Made by a program: the position numbers and the translations under genes. Under the pieces are notes generated by a model, which worked only from the letters and a program-made list of their open reading frames with translations, was not told where the DNA came from and searched no databases. Shown here in pieces: positions 15,367 to 24,699 of a stretch of DNA of 64,000 nucleotides (position 1 is the stretch's first letter; every line of letters starts with the position of its first letter). This DNA comes from Solirubrobacter taibaiensis (GTDB taxonomy: Bacteria; Actinomycetota; Thermoleophilia; Solirubrobacterales; Solirubrobacteraceae), in NCBI GenBank assembly GCA_027587225.1, contig JAPDDQ010000032.1, forward strand, positions 1-64,000, given 5' to 3'.

Positions 15367-16167
15367 GTGAGTCCTCTAAACACCACAGTCGACCATGAAC
15401 AGCCAGGGAATGACTTGATCGCCGAAGCGCGCAGGGAGCAGATTCGCGAGATGCTGCTGGAGGCCGGTGCGGTCACTGTCGGTCAGCTCCAGGCGCGCTT
15501 CGGCGTGTCGCCGATGACGGCGCGGCGGGACCTCGTGGCGCTGGAGGAGCGGGGCCGCGCACGCCGGACGCACGGCGGTGCCGTCCTGCCCTCGATCGCC
15601 GCGCCGGAGAACTCGTTCTCGCAACGCGTGGTGGTCGCCGCGGAGGCGAAGGTGCGGCTCGCGGAGGCGGCGTTCGCGCTGCTGACCCCCGGTGAGACGA
15701 TCTTCCTGGACTCTTCGTCGACGGCGTACTTCGTCGCTTGCCGGATCGCCGAGAGCGGACTCGGCGTGCGGGTGCTGACCAACAGCGGACCGGCGATGCA
15801 CGTCCTGGCCGGCTCCGAGCACGACATCCCGCTGGCGGGCATCGGCGGGACGCACCGCCGGCTGACCGGTTCATTCGTCGGGCCGTCCGCCGTGCGGATG
15901 ATCCGCGAGCACTTCGTCGACCGCCTTGTGTTCAGCGTCACCGGCCTCGCGCCCAGCGGCGCGCTGACCGATGCGGACGACCTCGAAGCCGCGGTCAAGC
16001 GGGCGATGCTCGACCAGGCCGGCGAGGCCACGCTGCTGCTCGACGCGTCCAAGCTGACGGCGCACGGGCGGCACGCGATCGCGCCGATCGGCCGCGTCTC
16101 GCTCGTGCTCACGGAGGTCGACGACGTGCGCTTGCACGCCACCGGCGTGACCGTGCGCCGGATCTGA
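15367..16167 (+). CDS. DeoR/GlpR-family transcriptional repressor of sugar metabolism
   Basis: 266 aa. The N-terminal helix-turn-helix (about residues 20-75) reads RREQIREMLLEAGAVTVGQLQARFGVSPMTARRDLVALEERG, with the RTHGGAV motif typical of DeoR proteins. The C-terminal DeoRC sensor domain (about 95-250) resembles sugar-phosphate isomerases, with the usual LDSSSTAYFVA, TNS and LLLDASKL segments, and should bind a phosphosugar. GTG 15367 gives a 16-residue leader; a TTG near LIAEARRE is an alternative start. Next to a rhamnosidase, the inferred role is repression of rhamnoside use, probably through the palindrome at 15302-15360. Confidence 0.88.
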   Translation: MSPLNTTVDHEQPGNDLIAEARREQIREMLLEAGAVTVGQLQARFGVSPMTARRDLVALEERGRARRTHGGAVLPSIAAPENSFSQRVVVAAEAKVRLAEAAFALLTPGETIFLDSSSTAYFVACRIAESGLGVRVLTNSGPAMHVLAGSEHDIPLAGIGGTHRRLTGSFVGPSAVRMIREHFVDRLVFSVTGLAPSGALTDADDLEAAVKRAMLDQAGEATLLLDASKLTAHGRHAIAPIGRVSLVLTEVDDVRLHATGVTVRRI

Positions 16168-16182
16168 GCTATTGCTTGCATC

Positions 16183-18885
16183 GTGCAGATGACGCAGGCC
16201 TTCGTCGGCCGGGAGACTGAGATCGCCGCGCTGGGCGAGCGCTTCGGCGCGGTCGCCGACGGCACGCCGGCGGTGCTGGTGATCGAAGGCGAGGGCGGCA
16301 TCGGCAAGACCACGCTCGCGGAGCGCTTTCTCGCCTTGCACCCCGAGGCCCGGGTGCTGCGGGCGAGCGGCGACGAGTCCGAGCGTGGCGTCAACTTCGC
16401 CGTCGTCGACCAGTTGCTGCGCTCAGCCGGCATCGACACCGTCGATGCCCTCGGGGCGACCCAGCATCTGACGGTCGGCCTGGAGCTGCTCGACCGGCTG
16501 GGCGCCGACGAACCGCGCCGGACGGTCGTCGTGATCGACGACGCGCACCTCGCCGATGCCGACTCGCTGCGGGCGCTGCTGTTCTACGCGCGCCGGCTGA
16601 GCGAGAGCGCGACGCTCTTCGTGCTGGTCGTGCGCGGCTCCGCGTCCGACGTGCTGCCCGAGGGCTGGCTCAAACTCGCGGACGAGACGGTCATCCGTCC
16701 GCGACCGCTGACCGCCGACGACGCGCGCGCGATCAGTGAGGAGCTCGGGGTGCCGCTGACCGCCGGCGCGGCCGAGCGGCTGATCGAGCACACGGGCGGC
16801 AACCCGCTGCACCTGCGCGCGGTCCTGCGTGAGCTGCCCGCCACGGGCAGCTGGCTCTACGACGATCGGGCGCTGCCCGTGCCGCGTCCCTACGCGCACC
16901 TCGTCGACGCGCAGCTGCGCCGCTGCCCGCCGGACGTCGTCGCGCTGCTGGACGCTGTCGCCGTGTTGGGCGTGCGGGCGCCGGCGCATGCGGCGCTGCC
17001 GCTGGCCGCGCTCGCCGCTCCGCTCCCGACCATCGACCGCGCCGCGAGCACCGGCCTGCTGCGGGTCGCGGAGCGCGACGACGGGACGTGGCTCGAGTTC
17101 ACCCATCCGCTCACGCGGGCGGCCGTGCACGAGGCGATGCCGCACACGCGACGATCGCAGCTCCACGGGACTGCGGCGACGCTCGCGCTGTCACCCGACG
17201 CCGCGCTGCACCATCGCGTCGAGGCGCACACCGGCGCCGACGAGGACCTGCGCGCGGAGCTCGAGCGCGCCGCCGACGAACACCGCGCGCGCGGCGCCTG
17301 GGTCGGCGCGATCCGGCTGCTGCTCGCTGCCCGGCGCGTCACCGCCGAGCCGACGGAGCGTGAGCGCCTGACGCTGGACGCGATCGAGGCGCTGCTCTAC
17401 TCCGGCGACGGTGGCGCGGCTCGCCGGCTCGCCGAGCAGTCGTCCGTCGCGCCCGGCGCGCGTCGCGACAGCGTCTGGGCGTACCTCGCGATCTTCGCCG
17501 GTGATCTCGACGCCGCCGAGCAGCTGCTCCAGCGCGCTTGGGAACACCGCGGCGACGATGCTCGGCTAGCGGCGACCATCGCGCAACGGCGTGCGTTCAT
17601 GGCCAGCTCGCGGCTGCGCGGCGCCGACGCCATCGAGTGGGCACAGCGCGCGATCGCACTCATGCCCGGCGACACCGGCACGGCGCTGCTCGCGGCACCG
17701 TCGCTCGCCAACGGGCTGGCCTTCGAAGGCCGCGCCGACGAGGCGCACGCGGTGCTCGACCGCTGGCTCGGTGACCGCGACGCTCCCGCCCCCGGCAGCG
17801 GCTACGTGCTGCTGACGCTCAAGGCCCGGCTGCTGGAGGCGCGCGGCGAGATGGCGCAGGCGGGCGAGTTGTTCAAGCGGTCCGCCGACGTCAGTCTGGC
17901 CGAGGGCCTGCTCGTCGTGGCCGGCATGGCCCTCGCGGGCCTGGCCCGCGTGCAGCACCTGCGCGGGCGCTGGGACGACGCCGTCGTGTCCGCCCAGCGC
18001 GCGGTGGCCGTGGCGATCGAGTCCGAGGACCGCTGGGTGGTCGCGCAGGCCCGGTGGGCCGCGGCGCTCGTGGCGAGCGCGCGCGGGGATGGGGAGAGCG
18101 TGGAACGCTGGCACGACGAGGTGCGCGCCGAGCCCGCGACGTTCGAACGCCACGCCGCCGTCCAGCACCTGTTCGGCGCGCACCTCGCGGCGGCGCAGGA
18201 GCGCCCGGCCGACGTGCTCGAGCACCTGCGCCCACTGGCGGCGCTGCACGCCGACTTCGCCGTCCTGCCCTGGCAACCCCTGCACGCGCAGGCGCTCGTG
18301 GACGTCGGGCGCCTGGCCGAAGCCGCGGCGTTCATCCGCGAGGCAGAGGCGCTGGCGGCCGCGCGACGGTATCCGCTCCTCGCCGCCCGCCTGGCTCACG
18401 CGCGCGCCGAGCTGGCGATCGCGCACCACACGCCCGAGGCGGCGATCGAACCGCTCGAGTGCGCGCGGGAGACGCTGCAGACGCTCGAGATGCCCTACGA
18501 ACGCGCGTTGATCGCGTTGGCCTACGGTCAGGTCCTACGCCGCGAGGGGCGGCGCCGGGCCGCGTCCGAGCTGCTCTTGGAGGCGCGTGAGACGTTCGCC
18601 TCACTCTCGGCCCTGCCCGCCCTGCGCCGCGCCGAGCGGGAGCTCACTGCCTCCGGCCTGCGACCCGCGGCGCGCTCGGCGCGCGACTACGCGCGGCTCA
18701 CGCCGCAGGAGACGGCGGTCACGCGCCTCGTCGTGTCGGGCATGACCAACCGTGAGGTCGCGAAGGAGCTGATGCTGAGCGCCAAGACCGTCGAGTTCCA
18801 CCTGCGCAACATCTACCTGAAGGTGGGCGTGCGCTCGCGCGCCGAGCTGCGCACCCGTGCGCGTGACAACGAGCTCGCGCTCTAG
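16183..18885 (+). CDS. Large STAND-type LuxR-family transcriptional regulator
   Basis: 900 aa. The N-terminal AAA/STAND ATPase has the lead-in FVGRETEIAALGERF, Walker A EGEGGIGKTT at about 35-45 and Walker B VVVIDDAHLAD. The middle 500 residues are Ala/Leu/Arg-rich helices resembling TPR arrays. The last 70 residues are a LuxR helix-turn-helix (LTPQETAVTRLVVSGMTNREVA then LMLSAKTVEFHLRNIYLKVG). GTG 16183 or the ATG two codons later may start it. Such proteins are ATP-dependent switches that activate transcription upon ligand binding. It follows the DeoR gene by 15 bases on the same strand, so both may be co-transcribed. Confidence 0.9.
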   Translation: MQMTQAFVGRETEIAALGERFGAVADGTPAVLVIEGEGGIGKTTLAERFLALHPEARVLRASGDESERGVNFAVVDQLLRSAGIDTVDALGATQHLTVGLELLDRLGADEPRRTVVVIDDAHLADADSLRALLFYARRLSESATLFVLVVRGSASDVLPEGWLKLADETVIRPRPLTADDARAISEELGVPLTAGAAERLIEHTGGNPLHLRAVLRELPATGSWLYDDRALPVPRPYAHLVDAQLRRCPPDVVALLDAVAVLGVRAPAHAALPLAALAAPLPTIDRAASTGLLRVAERDDGTWLEFTHPLTRAAVHEAMPHTRRSQLHGTAATLALSPDAALHHRVEAHTGADEDLRAELERAADEHRARGAWVGAIRLLLAARRVTAEPTERERLTLDAIEALLYSGDGGAARRLAEQSSVAPGARRDSVWAYLAIFAGDLDAAEQLLQRAWEHRGDDARLAATIAQRRAFMASSRLRGADAIEWAQRAIALMPGDTGTALLAAPSLANGLAFEGRADEAHAVLDRWLGDRDAPAPGSGYVLLTLKARLLEARGEMAQAGELFKRSADVSLAEGLLVVAGMALAGLARVQHLRGRWDDAVVSAQRAVAVAIESEDRWVVAQARWAAALVASARGDGESVERWHDEVRAEPATFERHAAVQHLFGAHLAAAQERPADVLEHLRPLAALHADFAVLPWQPLHAQALVDVGRLAEAAAFIREAEALAAARRYPLLAARLAHARAELAIAHHTPEAAIEPLECARETLQTLEMPYERALIALAYGQVLRREGRRRAASELLLEARETFASLSALPALRRAERELTASGLRPAARSARDYARLTPQETAVTRLVVSGMTNREVAKELMLSAKTVEFHLRNIYLKVGVRSRAELRTRARDNELAL

Positions 18886-18898
18886 CGTGAACGCACGA

Positions 18899-18927
18899 GG
18901 GGGGTGCCGTAATTTGGCGTCACCCCC
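18899..18927. terminator. Weak hairpin between convergent genes
   Basis: GGGGGTG (18900-18906) and CACCCCC (18921-18927) around a 14-base loop, between the stops of the LuxR gene (18885) and the aminotransferase gene (18975). Plausible as a shared terminator. Confidence 0.45.
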
Positions 18928-18974
18928 AGACGCTTGATTGACGCACCCCGCCCGGCCCCGTGTGCACCCGGCGG

Positions 18975-20150
18975 CTAGCGGAGCGAGGTGACGAAGGCGC
19001 CGAGGCGCTCGAGGCCTTCCTGCAGCTCGGCGCGGGAGGCGGCGTAGGACAGGCGCACGTGCGTGTCGCCGCTGTGCTCGCCGAAGTCCTTGCCGGGCGT
19101 GAACGCGACGTGGGCCTCGTCGAGCGCGCGGTCGCAGAACTCCCAGGCGCCGAGGCCGGTGCCGGCGACGTCGAAGTAGACGTAGAACGCGCCGTTCGGC
19201 GGCGCGGGGACGGGTAGGCCGATGTGCTCGAGCCCTTCCAGCACGAGCGCGCGGCGGGCGGCGAGCTCGGTGCGGCGCTCCTCGCAGATCGCGAGCGACT
19301 CGGGCGTGAAGGCCGCGAGTGCCGCGTGCTGGGCGGGTGCGGAGGCGCACAGGAAGTAGTGCATGCCGAGCCGCTCGACGGCTTCCGCGAGGGCCTCGGG
19401 CAGGACGGCCCAGCCCAGCCGCCAGCCGGTCATCCCGAAGTACTTGGAGAAGCTGTTGATCACGATCGCGTCCGGGTCGATGCTCAACGCGCTGCGCGGC
19501 GGCGTGCCGTCGGGGGCCGGGTCGGCGAGGTCCAGGTAGATCTCGTCCACGATCCGCCACGCGTCGCGGCCGCGCGCGAGGTCGCAGATCGCGGTCAGCT
19601 CGTCGAAGGGGATCGAGGTGCCGGTCGGGTTCGACGGGGAGGCCATCATCACGGCCCGCGTGTGCTCGGTCCAGGCGCTCTTGACGAGGTCGGCGGACAG
19701 CTGGAACTGGGTGTCGGCGTCGGCGGGGACGGCCACGACGCGGCCCCCGAAGCTCGCCACCATCTCCCGATTGCACGGGTAGGAGGGGTCGGCGAGGATC
19801 ACTTCGTCGCCGGGGTCGGTGGTCGCCGCGACCACCAGCAGCAATGCCGTGGAGGCGCCGGAGGTGACGATGATGCGCGCCGGGTCGACCTCGACGTCGT
19901 GGCGGTCGCGGTAGAAGTCGGCGATGGCGCCGCGCAGGGCCGGGAGGCCGAGCGCGTGCGTGTACGGCAGCGGCCGGCCGTCCATCACCTCGCGCATCGC
20001 GTCGCGCACGGCCGGGGGCGCGCCGAAGTCGGGCTCGCCGATGCTGAGCTTGATGATCCGGTGCCCGTGCGCCTCCAGGGCGGCGGCGCGCTGGCCGAAG
20101 ACCAGCGCGTGGAACGGCTCGACGGTCTGGGCGCGGTGGGAGAGCTTCAT
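18975..20150 (-). CDS. Class I/II pyridoxal-phosphate aminotransferase
   Basis: 391 aa. Fold type I aminotransferase: SIGEPDFG near residue 36, the cofactor phosphate region TSGASTA, SPSNPTGT with N174, D202 and Y205 in VDEIYLD, PLP lysine K236 in SFSKYFGMTGWRLGW, and a C-terminal substrate arginine in VRLSYA. It resembles aspartate/aromatic aminotransferases (AspC/AraT group); exact donor and acceptor are unclear. The frame is open further upstream, but ATG 20150 gives the usual family N-terminus. It is divergent from the DapA-like gene by 31 bases, so the two may share a promoter region. Confidence 0.9.
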   Translation of the reverse strand: MKLSHRAQTVEPFHALVFGQRAAALEAHGHRIIKLSIGEPDFGAPPAVRDAMREVMDGRPLPYTHALGLPALRGAIADFYRDRHDVEVDPARIIVTSGASTALLLVVAATTDPGDEVILADPSYPCNREMVASFGGRVVAVPADADTQFQLSADLVKSAWTEHTRAVMMASPSNPTGTSIPFDELTAICDLARGRDAWRIVDEIYLDLADPAPDGTPPRSALSIDPDAIVINSFSKYFGMTGWRLGWAVLPEALAEAVERLGMHYFLCASAPAQHAALAAFTPESLAICEERRTELAARRALVLEGLEHIGLPVPAPPNGAFYVYFDVAGTGLGAWEFCDRALDEAHVAFTPGKDFGEHSGDTHVRLSYAASRAELQEGLERLGAFVTSLR

Positions 20151-20181
20151 CGGTTCGGTGCACGATAGTTTGGGCGCGCGC

Positions 20182-21027
20182 ATGTTCACCGGATTGAGTG
20201 CTTTTCCCCTTACCCCGCTCGACGCCGACGGCGCGATCGACGAGCCCGCCTTCGAGCGCCTGATTGCGCGCCTCGCCGCGGCCGGCGTGGACTCGATCGG
20301 CGCGCTCGGCAGCACCGGCAGCTACGCCTATCTCACGCGGGAGGAGCGGGCGCGCGTGGCGCAGCTCGCGGTCGGCGCGGCCGGCGACGTGCCGGTGATG
20401 ATCGGGATCGGCGCCGTCCGCACCGAGCACGTCCTCGCGCACGCGCACGACGCGCAGGCGGCCGGCGCGGCGGCGGTCCTGCTCGCCCCGGTCGGCTACC
20501 AGGCGCTCACCGAGGACGAGGTCTACGGGCTCTACGCGGACGTCACCGCCGAGCTGTCCGTGCCGCTGTGCGTCTATGACAACCCGGGCACGACGCACTT
20601 CGCGTTCAGCGACGACCTGCACGCGCGCGTGGCGGCGCTCGCAGGCGTGCGCGCGATCAAGCTGCCCGGCGACGGCGCGGCCGCGCGGATCGCGACGCTC
20701 CGGCCGCGCGTGCCCGAGCACGTGGCGCTCGGAATGAGCGGCGATTGGTTCGCGGCGGCCGCGCTCGCGGGCGGCGCCGACGTGTGGTTCAGCGTGATCG
20801 GCGGGCTGTTCCCGGAGGCCGCGCTCGCGATCGTGCGCGAGGGCGAACCGGCGTCGGAACGGCTCGAGCCGCTGTGGGCGCTGTTCCGCCGCTACGGGAG
20901 CGTCCGCGTGATGGGCACCGCCGCGGCGCTGCTGGGCCTCGCCGGCGAGCGCAACCTCCCGCGCCCGCTACGGCTGCTGGAAGGGGACGCCCGCACCGAG
21001 CTCGACGCCGCGCTGCGGGAGATCTAG
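20182..21027 (+). CDS. DapA-family (dihydrodipicolinate synthase/N-acetylneuraminate lyase) protein
   Basis: 281 aa TIM-barrel class I aldolase. ALGSTGSYAYLTREER near residues 41-56 matches the GTTGE region, with Ser-Tyr in place of the usual Gly-Glu. The conserved Tyr and Pro lie in VYDNPGTTHF (Y132), and the Schiff-base Lys is K160 in AIKLPG. The family condenses or cleaves pyruvate with an aldehyde. The altered GSTGSY loop suggests it is not a housekeeping DapA but a specialised lyase. The ATG at 20182 starts the typical MFTGLSAFPLTPL. Its 3' end overlaps the convergent CDF gene by 60 bp. Confidence 0.85.
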   Translation: MFTGLSAFPLTPLDADGAIDEPAFERLIARLAAAGVDSIGALGSTGSYAYLTREERARVAQLAVGAAGDVPVMIGIGAVRTEHVLAHAHDAQAAGAAAVLLAPVGYQALTEDEVYGLYADVTAELSVPLCVYDNPGTTHFAFSDDLHARVAALAGVRAIKLPGDGAAARIATLRPRVPEHVALGMSGDWFAAAALAGGADVWFSVIGGLFPEAALAIVREGEPASERLEPLWALFRRYGSVRVMGTAAALLGLAGERNLPRPLRLLEGDARTELDAALREI

Positions 21028-21924
21028 CCGGTCGAGCTCCACGTCGGCGAACGACCGTGGGTCCTCGGCGGGTTCGAGGTGCGTGAAGACGGTGGCGTGG
21101 GGGAGCGCGGTGCGCAGCGCGTCCTCGATCTCCTCGGCGACGTCGTGGCCGCGTTGCACGGTCCAGGCGCCGGGGACGAGCACGTGCAGCGAGACGAACG
21201 CGCGCGACCCGGCCTGGCGGGTGCGGAGCGCGTGGTAGCTGATGCCGTCGTTCTCGAAGCGCGTGAGCACCGCGGCGATCTGCGCCTGTTCGGCGGCATC
21301 GAGGCCGCGGTCCATCAGGCCGCCGATCGAGCGGAGCACGAGCCGCAGGCCGGTGCCGATGATGTTGACGGCGACGGCGAGGGCGATCAGCGGGTCCAGG
21401 ATGTTCCAGCCCGTCAGCGCGACGAGGACCACGGCGCCGAGCACGCCGACGGAGGTCCACACGTCCGTGAGCAGGTGCTTGCCGTCGGCCTCGAGGATGA
21501 TCGAGCGCAGGCGCCGGCCTTCGCGCAGCAGCAGCGCGCCGACGGCGAGGTTGATCAGCGACGCGACGGTGGAGATCGCGACGCCGAGGCCCGCCGCCTC
21601 GATCGGCTGCGGGTCGAAGAGCCGCGGGAGCGCGGTCGCGCCGATGAGCACCGCGGCCACGACGATCATCGCGCCCTCGACGCCGGCCGCGAAGTACTCG
21701 GCCTTCTGGTGCCCGTAGGCGTGCTCCTCGTCGGCGGGCTTGAGCGCCCAGCGCATCGCGAGCATCGCGACGACGGCGGCGACGAGGTTGACCACGGACT
21801 CGGCCGCGTCCGACAGGAGGCCGACCGAGTCCGTCAGCAGCCACGCGGTGGTCTTGAGCGTGATCGTGGCCACCGCCGCGGCGATCGCCAGCCAGAGCAG
21901 TTTGATCAAGCGCCCGTGCTCCAT
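20968..21924 (-). CDS. Cation diffusion facilitator (CDF) family transporter
   Basis: 318 aa. Six hydrophobic helices fill residues 1-210. The metal sites of CDF proteins are visible: LLSDAAESVVN in helix 2 and HLLTDVWTS in helix 5 (HxxxD), with HAYGHQKAE after helix 2. A cytoplasmic C-terminal domain follows (about 215-300; GISYHALRTRQAGSRAFVSLHVLV and HVxxH-like ATVFTHLEP). It exports Zn2+, Fe2+, Mn2+ or a similar divalent cation in exchange for protons. The last 20 codons overlap the end of the DapA-like gene on the other strand. An inverted repeat 19 bases upstream of the ATG may be an operator. Confidence 0.9.
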   Translation of the reverse strand: MEHGRLIKLLWLAIAAAVATITLKTTAWLLTDSVGLLSDAAESVVNLVAAVVAMLAMRWALKPADEEHAYGHQKAEYFAAGVEGAMIVVAAVLIGATALPRLFDPQPIEAAGLGVAISTVASLINLAVGALLLREGRRLRSIILEADGKHLLTDVWTSVGVLGAVVLVALTGWNILDPLIALAVAVNIIGTGLRLVLRSIGGLMDRGLDAAEQAQIAAVLTRFENDGISYHALRTRQAGSRAFVSLHVLVPGAWTVQRGHDVAEEIEDALRTALPHATVFTHLEPAEDPRSFADVELDRLDLPQRGVELGAGVPFQQP

Positions 21925-21942
21925 CGACGACCAGTCTAAAAG

Positions 21943-21969
21943 GCTTCATTTGCGGGGAAACAATGAAGC
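21943..21969. promoter_or_regulatory. Inverted repeat upstream of the CDF transporter
   Basis: Perfect arms GCTTCATT and AATGAAGC with an 11-base spacer, 19-45 bases before the CDF start codon. It is the right size and place for a metal-sensor operator, but no regulator is encoded nearby. It might also be a hairpin in the leader. Confidence 0.45.
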
Positions 21970-22068
21970 GGTCGCAACTTCGGGATGTGGCGTGCGCAAC
22001 TCTGAAGTTCGGTCCGAGAGCGGCTCGGACAAAGGTCCCATGGAATCCGCGACCGCCTGAGCCGCACG

Positions 22069-22407
22069 ATGGTGGGCATGAAGAACTTCTCCCGCGTTGC
22101 TTTGATCGCCGGCGCCGCTCTGGCCGTGTCGGCGCCCGCCGCGTCCGCGCAGACGCGCGAGTACGAGGGCACGGTCGTGTCCGTCAACCGCGCCGAGCGC
22201 ACGTTCAGCATTCGCGACTCCGAGCGCGGCACGATCCGCGTGCGGGTCACGAACCGGACACGTTTCGAGCGCATCAGCGGGTTCTCCGGCCTGAAGGTTG
22301 GCGCCACGAACATCGAGACCATCGTCCGGCGCTCCAATGGCCGTTGGCTCGCGGTCGAGGTCGAGCGCTCCGGCGGGGGCGGCAAGCACGGCGGCGACGA
22401 CGACTGA
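22069..22407 (+). CDS. Small secreted DUF5666-like protein
   Basis: 112 aa. Signal peptide with cleavage near ASA-QT (residue 28). The mature 84 residues form a single small beta domain: EYEGTVVSVNRAERTFSIRDSERGTIRVRVTNRTRF, then GLKVGATNIETIVRRSNGRWLAVEVE. This is the pattern of OB-like DUF5666 modules, and a Gly/His/Asp tail (GGGGKHGGDDD) could bind metal. ATG 22069 or 22078 may be the start; both give a signal peptide. It stands alone between the CDF gene and the next secreted protein. The function is unknown. Confidence 0.65.
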   Translation: MVGMKNFSRVALIAGAALAVSAPAASAQTREYEGTVVSVNRAERTFSIRDSERGTIRVRVTNRTRFERISGFSGLKVGATNIETIVRRSNGRWLAVEVERSGGGGKHGGDDD

Positions 22408-22481
22408 GCCAAACCCTCGGGTGTCCGTATGGGGGTCACCCGATTGCGCTCGACTCCGTGAGCGAAGAGGGTTGAGCTCCA

Positions 22482-23468
22482 ATGCTCAAGCCCGCGCTCA
22501 TCCCGGCCGCGCTCGCCGCGCTGCTGCTGGTCCCCGCTCCGGCGCAAGGCGCCTGCGGCGTGGCCACCGCCAAAGCCGACTACGAGAGCCCCGAGGTCCA
22601 GATCTACTCGCGTGAGACCAGCGCGGGGAACACCCACTACGCGTGCCTGCGAGCGACCGGGCGGCGGACCGAGCTCGGCAGCGACAGCGAAGGCGTCGGC
22701 TCGGCGGCGACGACCACGCTCGGCGTTTACGGGCGCTGGGTGTGGCTGCAACACAGCCAGTACGACCCGGACAGCGACTCCAGCGACGTGCGCCACCAAG
22801 TGGTCGACCTGCGTACGGGCAAGCAGGCCGCGACGAGGTCGTTCAGCGAAGTGGTCGCGCTGCCGGGCGCGCTCGTCGTCGCCTCCGACGGTGTCACGGC
22901 GCACTTCACCAGCGGCCGCAAAGTCAAGCTGAGCACGGACCCGTTCGCGTCCGGGCTTGCCGTCGTGGGCTCGCGCGTGTACTGGCAGTCCCGCGACGGG
23001 GCGCACACGGCGGTGCTCGAACTGCCCAAGGCCGCCGCGGCGCCCAAGGGGCCGGTGGCCACGAAGCTCGGGCGCTGCGTCCCGCGCAAGGGCGCGCGGC
23101 TGGAGCTGTTCGCGCCCAAGCTCGTGCTCACGCGCCAGGGCGGGAAGATCTGGGCGTGCCGTACCTCCCCGGGCAAGACGCGCGAGGTCGGCGCGGTCAC
23201 CGGACTGGTGGTGCGATCCGACCGGGAGATCGCCTTCGTGCGCAGCGGGAAGGTCGCGACGCTGAACGTGCTCACCGGCGCGCGGACTGAGGTCGCGGGC
23301 ACGGCGTTCGCCGCCACCGGCACCCGCCTGCTGGTCGTGGCCAAAGACGGCCTGCACAGCCCGGTCGATCTGCTCGCGGCGGGCCCGGCCACCGAGCCGG
23401 CGCTGGCCGGCGACTACGCCTACTGGCTCGACGGCGCGGGCGTGCCGCAGGTCAAGCTGCTGACGTAG
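22482..23468 (+). CDS. Secreted protein of unknown function (328 aa)
   Basis: Signal peptide 1-24 (LIPAALAALLLVPAPAQG-ACG). The mature protein is a run of short beta-strands with turns about every 35-45 residues (VYGRWVWLQHSQY, VVALPGALVVASDGVTAHF, GLAVVGSRVYWQSRDG, LAGDYAYWLDGAGVPQVKLL), suggesting a beta-propeller. Four cysteines occur (ACGV, YACLR, GRCVP, WACRT). The protein at 40444-41643 has the same design with a similar APxxxA signal peptide, so they may be paralogues. No catalytic motif is seen. Confidence 0.65.
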   Translation: MLKPALIPAALAALLLVPAPAQGACGVATAKADYESPEVQIYSRETSAGNTHYACLRATGRRTELGSDSEGVGSAATTTLGVYGRWVWLQHSQYDPDSDSSDVRHQVVDLRTGKQAATRSFSEVVALPGALVVASDGVTAHFTSGRKVKLSTDPFASGLAVVGSRVYWQSRDGAHTAVLELPKAAAAPKGPVATKLGRCVPRKGARLELFAPKLVLTRQGGKIWACRTSPGKTREVGAVTGLVVRSDREIAFVRSGKVATLNVLTGARTEVAGTAFAATGTRLLVVAKDGLHSPVDLLAAGPATEPALAGDYAYWLDGAGVPQVKLLT

Positions 23469-23503
23469 ACGCATCGTTTCGGCGTGGCCCCCGTTTCAGG
23501 GGC

Positions 23504-24688
23504 ATGCGTCGTTGTCTTGCCGCCCTCGCCGTGGCGCTGCTCTGCGCCACGGCACCGGCCGCCCAGGCGGGCCCCGGGGACCTGGACCGCAGCTTCTCGA
23601 AGGACGGGAAGCTCGGCTTCAACCCGTACAAGCTGGGCGGCACCGTCCGCGGCCTCGCCCTGCTCGACCGGCGCAACCCGCTGCTGAGCGTGCAGGCGCA
23701 GCGCGGCGCGGACGTCGCGCCGACCTGGATCTCGCTCAGCGCCGCCGGTCGCGTCAGCAGTCGGGCGCTGCTGCCGCCACCCGCGTTCTACGCGCCGCTG
23801 ATCGCCGACGGCTACGCGCTGACGGAGTACCGGTACGACCCGGCGGCGACGCGGTACGGGCTGTCGCGGATCGGCGCGCGCGAAGCGATCACGCTGACGC
23901 TGGAGCCGCAAGTGAGCGTCTACGCGTTCGGTGTCGACGCACAGGGGCGGGCGGTCCTGGTCGGGAACTCGGGTCGTCACGGTCGCGTCTGGCGCTTCCT
24001 GCCCGACGGCACGCCCGACCCGTCGTTCTCCGGCGACGGGCACGTCGACGTCGACGGTGGCCGGTTGGTTCTCCGGCCCGACGGTCGCATCTACCTGTGC
24101 GGCGGCGTGTACCTGACCGCGTTGGACGCGTCCGGCAATCGGCTTGCCGGGTTCCGCCACGGCCGCGTGCTCCCGCCACGCCGCCACCGCTCCGAGTACG
24201 GCCTCGTGTCGCACATGATCTCGGCGCCGGGCGGCGGGCTCTTCGTGATCGGCGGCGGGTACTACGAAGAGCGCGCATGGATCGCGCGGCTCCGGCCCGA
24301 CGGTCGCCTGGACACGACCTGGGGCGACCGCGGCTACGTCGTGCGCAAAGCCGCGCTCAGCCGGGCATCGTTCTCCACCGCGGCGGTCGACCGCCGCGGT
24401 CGCCTCCTGCTGGCGGGCAACCACCTGAGCGGGGACTACGGGTTCAACGCGCTGATCGTCCGGCTGACGCGCGGCGGGAAGATCGACCGCCGGTTCGCGA
24501 GCGATGGCCGCAAGGTGTTCCGGCTGGCGAAGGTCGCCGGAGTCGTCATCGAAGCCTCTGACATCCAACACGTCGCCGTCGACGATCGCGACCGGATCGT
24601 CCTCGCCGGCAACGTGTACGACAACGAGTACGTCGACCGTGAGGACTACGGCAGCCCCTATCCGGCGATCGCACGCCTGAAGGGGTAG
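23504..24688 (+). CDS. Secreted delta-60 repeat protein (beta-propeller)
   Basis: 394 aa. Signal peptide 1-22 (LAALAVALLCATAPAAQA). The mature part carries delta-60 repeats with the core G-x-(L/I/P)-D-x-(S/T/R)-(F/W)-x-x-(D/R)-G: GDLDRSFSKDGKL, GTPDPSFSGDGHVDV, GRLDTTWGDRGYVV and GKIDRRFASDGRKVF, spaced by about 50-90 residues and followed by strands such as GRAVLVGNSG and GRLLLAGNHLSG. These repeats usually build a propeller in exported proteins; the biochemical role is unknown. The ATG starts 35 bases after the previous gene, so the two may be co-transcribed. Confidence 0.8.
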   Translation: MRRCLAALAVALLCATAPAAQAGPGDLDRSFSKDGKLGFNPYKLGGTVRGLALLDRRNPLLSVQAQRGADVAPTWISLSAAGRVSSRALLPPPAFYAPLIADGYALTEYRYDPAATRYGLSRIGAREAITLTLEPQVSVYAFGVDAQGRAVLVGNSGRHGRVWRFLPDGTPDPSFSGDGHVDVDGGRLVLRPDGRIYLCGGVYLTALDASGNRLAGFRHGRVLPPRRHRSEYGLVSHMISAPGGGLFVIGGGYYEERAWIARLRPDGRLDTTWGDRGYVVRKAALSRASFSTAAVDRRGRLLLAGNHLSGDYGFNALIVRLTRGGKIDRRFASDGRKVFRLAKVAGVVIEASDIQHVAVDDRDRIVLAGNVYDNEYVDREDYGSPYPAIARLKG

Positions 24689-24699
24689 CGTTGGCGACC

